From Balneolaceae bacterium (GTDB taxonomy: Bacteria > Bacteroidota > Rhodothermia > Balneolales > Balneolaceae), in assembly GCA_020832415.1 (NCBI GenBank), contig JAFIES010000093.1:1-54568 (forward strand): a stretch of DNA of 54,568 bases. Reading direction: 5' to 3'. How positions within the stretch are numbered: the first letter of the stretch is position 1; every line of letters begins with the position of its first letter. A program made the translations under genes and the position numbers. Of the stretch, positions 51,604-54,568 are shown piece after piece. A model generated the notes under the pieces. The model was given only the letters and a program-made list of their open reading frames with translations. It was not told the origin of the DNA and did no database searches.

Positions 51604-51695
51604 CTGGCGCAAGTGTCCACTTGTGCCTTCCCTTTACTATAGAGGTGGGCGTTTACGGGCAATAGAGGTGGCACAAGCGGGGACGCTTGCGCCAG
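51604..51695. repeat. Paired REP-like inverted repeat
   Basis: Two blocks, 51604-51627 and 51670-51695, are near-perfect inverted copies (CTGGCGCAAG...CTTGTGCC). Each block is itself a small hairpin with 8-10-bp arms. A 10-bp direct repeat ATAGAGGTGG occurs between and into them (51639-51648 and 51662-51671). The structure fits a REP/BIME-type element between the TA module and the UPF0182 gene; no transposase is present. Confidence 0.85.
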
Positions 51696-51707
51696 GGTTC
51701 TTTTCAA

Positions 51708-54434
51708 CTACTGATCATTGATTTTTTCATCAAGCTCCCGAAGCAGTTCACCGTAACGGGTCCAGTTGCCCTCTTCAAGTGCCGCAAGCATATCGCGCCA
51801 GGTTGATCGGATTTCACTTAGCTGCTGTGCTGTGAAGTCGGGGGCAGCTCCTTCTGTAATGGCTGCAGGCAGTTCTCCGTCAGCAATAACAGGCATAGCT
51901 GCTCTTGGCAGTATGAAGTCAGCTTCCTGGCCAAAGAGCTCATAAATGGCTTGCTCTATGGTTGGCTGCATGGCAATATTATCACCGATGGCTACTATAA
52001 CACGTTGTAATTGAGGGATTTCCACGTTGTCAGCTAACAAGAAAACCGGCTCAACATATAAGAATGAGTTTTCAATAGGTATTACCATCAGATTGCCGCG
52101 AATTACACGAGACCCCCGCTGATCCCAAAGTGCAATTTGCCTCGAAATTTCGGGATCCTGATCAATTCTCGCCTCGATCTGTGCCGGGCCGTAAATAAGC
52201 CGTTCTTTGGGTAGTTTATACACAATCAGTTCGCCATAGCTGCCGGGATCGGATTTTGCTGCCATCCAGGAGATCATATTATCCCTGTTTTCGGGTGTGA
52301 GCGGACTGATGAGCATAAATTCAAGTCTTTCCTCACCGGGCAATCGTGCCAGCACATAGTATGGTTCCATCAGGATTCTTCGGCCTCCGTAACTTTCATT
52401 TGGCCGGGTCCACAAATCCTCCTGGTTGTAGAATACCTGCGGGCGGGTCATATGGTAGCGGGCAAACGTTTCAATCTGCACTTCAAACAGGTCCTGCGGG
52501 TAGCGGAAATGGCTGTCAAGGCCGGCAGGGAGTTCCTCAAGTGATTTGAACAGGCCGGGGAAGAGGTTGCTGTATACCTGGAGAACGGGATCCTCCTCAT
52601 CAACTACGAAATAGTCCACAGAGCCTTCGTAGGCATCCACTACAATTTTCACGGAATTTCGGATGTAGTTGAACCGGTTCCGATACTGCTGCGAATAGGG
52701 AAAATGGGATGATGTTGTGTAAGCATCCTGAATCCAGAGTAAACGTCCATCGTGCAGCACAAGGTATGGGTCATTATCCAGCTGAAGGAAAGGCGTAATT
52801 TTGTTGATTCGCTGCTGAACACTTCTCCAGATCTGCAGACGGCTTTCGTTGTGGATATAGTCTGAAAGCAGAATATTAATATCACCCAGTTCCCAGGCAA
52901 ACAGCAACTTCCTGAAAAGGCTGAAAATCTGTATACCTCCCTCTCCGTCGTAGTGGATGTAAACATTTTCATCACCATCAGGATAGTGAAGCTCCTCAAC
53001 ACCGGTGTTTACAATGTAGTAACCCGTGCTGTTTTCACCATAATATATGGCCGGATTATCAACCCGCAGATCGGGGCTTTCGTACACAGGCGGCAGGTTC
53101 CTGATGATGAGACGAGGCTCGCCCTGCCGGTTTGTTTCGGTAACGGGATTCATCACAAGGCCGTAACCGTGTGTGTACTGCATATGCCGGTTTACCCAGG
53201 TATCGGACTGGCTGGGAAGTGTTCGTGCAATTTCACGGGCGGCCAGCATCATTTGAGTTACTTCACCATCCACGGTATATCTGTCATTATCAACACTGTA
53301 AAACTCGTAGTAAGAGCGGATTTCCTGAAGCTGTTTGTAGGTGCCTAACAGTAACCGAGGATCCCACAGCCGGATGTTATCAATCGCATCCTGATTGTTT
53401 CGAATGTCGCTTATGTTGAGGGTATCATCCGCCATATACTCCACTTCAATAACATTGTGGAGATTGTAAGCAAGGCGCGTCATGTTGATGTTATTTTCGA
53501 GATAGGGGGTCTCTAGTTGCAGCTCATTCGGTTCTACATTAAACTGCTGCACAACGGATGGGATCAGACCACGCCCAAATACAAGTACTATCACCAGCAA
53601 GCCGCCAAGCAACGGGATAAAGCGATTTAGATTTACCCAGCGGTTTACAAGAAAAACTACAGATAGAAGCAGGGTAAGTATAAACAGTATCCAGATTGCG
53701 GGAAGCTGAATGGTTACGTCGGTATAGCCGGCACCGTAAACAATACCATCTCCCTTAAAAAGAAGGCCGTAACGATCCAGGAAAAATCCCCATGCCAAAA
53801 GAGCAAGCCAGATGGCAATATTTAGATTCAGATGGTTCATAACCCGCTTTGGAGCATCGAAATTGGTGAGTGATTGAACCCTCAGAAGCCCGGTAAAAAT
53901 GTATGAGAGAGCCAGAATTGCAACGGTTAGAAATGCGATGGATGTGAGCGAACTTTGAATAACACCCCAAAAAGGATATTGAAACATGTAAAACCCAATA
54001 TCGCGGCCAAAAAGAGGATCCACCTCACCAAACTCCACGCTGCTGATAAACCTGAGGGATTCATCCCAACGGATGAAAAAACTGAGCGCAAATAACAGGG
54101 CCATCACCAGTGCCCCAAGAGTGAAAAATTGTTTAACCCGTTTGTTTGCAAACTCACTATTCAGGTCAAATTCAATGCCTTGCAGAGGTGAGCCGTGCAA
54201 ATTGAGATTTTTCAGCTGGGATGCAAGATGCCTGAAGTTTAGTGTAAAATAGATGGCTGAGATCACAAAAGCTCCCACAATGAGAATGAGCTGTGTGCTT
54301 CTGAGAACCCAGAATACACGATCATAACCGAGCTCTTTGAGCCAGAGCCATTCAAAAATCCAGCTTGATGAGATGGAAAGCAGTATCAGCGGAATGGCAA
54401 TAAAAAGTACAAGTTTAATCAGGCGTGATGACAT
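51708..54434 (-). CDS. UPF0182 family large membrane protein
   Basis: A 908-residue protein of UPF0182/COG1615. The first ~300 residues contain seven hydrophobic helices, starting with SRLIKLVLFIAIPLILLSI and including a FEWLWLKELGYDRVFW motif characteristic of the family. Residues about 310-870 form a large, presumably extracytoplasmic region containing the family pattern NLHNVIEVEYMADDTLN, TRLAY, SLFRKLLFAWELGD, LDNDPYLVLHDGRLLWIQDAYTTS and the block QIEARIDQDPEISRQIALWDQRGSRVIRGNLMVIPI. The C terminus is an acidic helix. Function is not known; the family is best known from actinobacteria, cyanobacteria and clostridia. The start is ATG with a Bacteroidota-type -7 box 46 nt upstream. It is a single-gene unit. 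Confidence 0.93.
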   Translation of the reverse strand: MSSRLIKLVLFIAIPLILLSISSSWIFEWLWLKELGYDRVFWVLRSTQLILIVGAFVISAIYFTLNFRHLASQLKNLNLHGSPLQGIEFDLNSEFANKRVKQFFTLGALVMALLFALSFFIRWDESLRFISSVEFGEVDPLFGRDIGFYMFQYPFWGVIQSSLTSIAFLTVAILALSYIFTGLLRVQSLTNFDAPKRVMNHLNLNIAIWLALLAWGFFLDRYGLLFKGDGIVYGAGYTDVTIQLPAIWILFILTLLLSVVFLVNRWVNLNRFIPLLGGLLVIVLVFGRGLIPSVVQQFNVEPNELQLETPYLENNINMTRLAYNLHNVIEVEYMADDTLNISDIRNNQDAIDNIRLWDPRLLLGTYKQLQEIRSYYEFYSVDNDRYTVDGEVTQMMLAAREIARTLPSQSDTWVNRHMQYTHGYGLVMNPVTETNRQGEPRLIIRNLPPVYESPDLRVDNPAIYYGENSTGYYIVNTGVEELHYPDGDENVYIHYDGEGGIQIFSLFRKLLFAWELGDINILLSDYIHNESRLQIWRSVQQRINKITPFLQLDNDPYLVLHDGRLLWIQDAYTTSSHFPYSQQYRNRFNYIRNSVKIVVDAYEGSVDYFVVDEEDPVLQVYSNLFPGLFKSLEELPAGLDSHFRYPQDLFEVQIETFARYHMTRPQVFYNQEDLWTRPNESYGGRRILMEPYYVLARLPGEERLEFMLISPLTPENRDNMISWMAAKSDPGSYGELIVYKLPKERLIYGPAQIEARIDQDPEISRQIALWDQRGSRVIRGNLMVIPIENSFLYVEPVFLLADNVEIPQLQRVIVAIGDNIAMQPTIEQAIYELFGQEADFILPRAAMPVIADGELPAAITEGAAPDFTAQQLSEIRSTWRDMLAALEEGNWTRYGELLRELDEKINDQ

Positions 54435-54480
54435 AGATGGATTGGGCTTGTTGGTAATTTTTTAACAGACTTTTAAAATA

Positions 54481-54488
54481 CAAAGATA
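54481..54488 (-). promoter_or_regulatory. Putative Bacteroidota-type -7 promoter box
   Basis: The minus strand reads TATCTTTG followed by TATT, an exact fit to TAnnTTTG, 46 nt upstream of the UPF0182 ATG. The spacing is nearly the same as for the box at 33467. No clear TTG partner is seen about 20 bp upstream. The last 80 bases of the window show no other feature. Confidence 0.5.
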
Positions 54489-54568
54489 CTGACTTAAGCT
54501 CGACAGCTAATTTGCAGGTAAGTACTTTCGGAAACTGTACGATTAGTGCATGGAGAGTTGACTAACCC

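Overview
The window looks like a chromosome segment from a Gram-negative member of the Bacteroidota/Rhodothermota-Balneolota lineage; the exact phylum is inferred. The clues are a division/cell-wall cluster with Bacteroidota-like gene order and no murF or ddl, two PorV-like outer-membrane proteins beside a secreted protein with a FlgD-like C-terminal domain, many lipoproteins, weak Shine-Dalgarno sequences at many starts, several TTG/GTG starts, and at least two promoter -7 boxes of the form TATCTTTG. MurE carries a DNPR motif, which indicates meso-diaminopimelate peptidoglycan. I see no rRNA, tRNA, CRISPR array, prophage or intact insertion sequence.

Layout. 1-4.7 kb (minus): a secreted propeller-type protein, two PorV-like barrels and a glycosyltransferase, probably one operon. 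5.0-6.3 kb (plus): an unrecognised Ala/Ser-rich lipoprotein. 6.5-21.7 kb (minus): mraZ-rsmH-ftsL-ftsI-murE-mraY-murD-ftsW-murG-murC-ftsQ-ftsA-ftsZ, mostly overlapping or nearly touching, preceded by a textbook MraZ operator (TGGG repeats every 10 bp) and closed by an intrinsic terminator. 22.0-23.4 kb (plus): a small outer-membrane barrel and a lipoprotein. 23.4-28.4 kb (minus): a SAM-I riboswitch with a terminator/antiterminator platform, then a CoA-binding protein, metY, an OsmC-family protein, metX and homoserine dehydrogenase. This is the route from aspartate semialdehyde to homocysteine by direct sulfhydrylation, with two unexplained passengers. 28.7-32.8 kb (minus): pdxJ, era, a serine-hydrolase lipoprotein and a secreted phosphoesterase. 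32.9-36.9 kb (plus): an NlpC/P60 lipoprotein, a small membrane protein, mutL and a homologue of tRNA-queuosine mannosyltransferase. A pair of 67-bp direct repeats follows, then dnaB, a small membrane protein, a cupin and a membrane phosphoesterase (minus).

41.0-50.9 kb is the most unusual part. Five different Gfo/Idh/MocA oxidoreductases (three with Tat-like leaders, one a lipoprotein, one cytosolic) are packed with a leaderless ApbE-like flavin transferase, mannonate dehydratase (uxuA) and a DAO-type flavoenzyme. No transporter, glycoside hydrolase or regulator is visible among them. I read this as a candidate sugar/uronate oxidation locus with an envelope branch. 51-54.4 kb (minus): a ParE/RelE-type toxin-antitoxin pair with a palindromic promoter, a REP-like inverted repeat and a large UPF0182 membrane protein.
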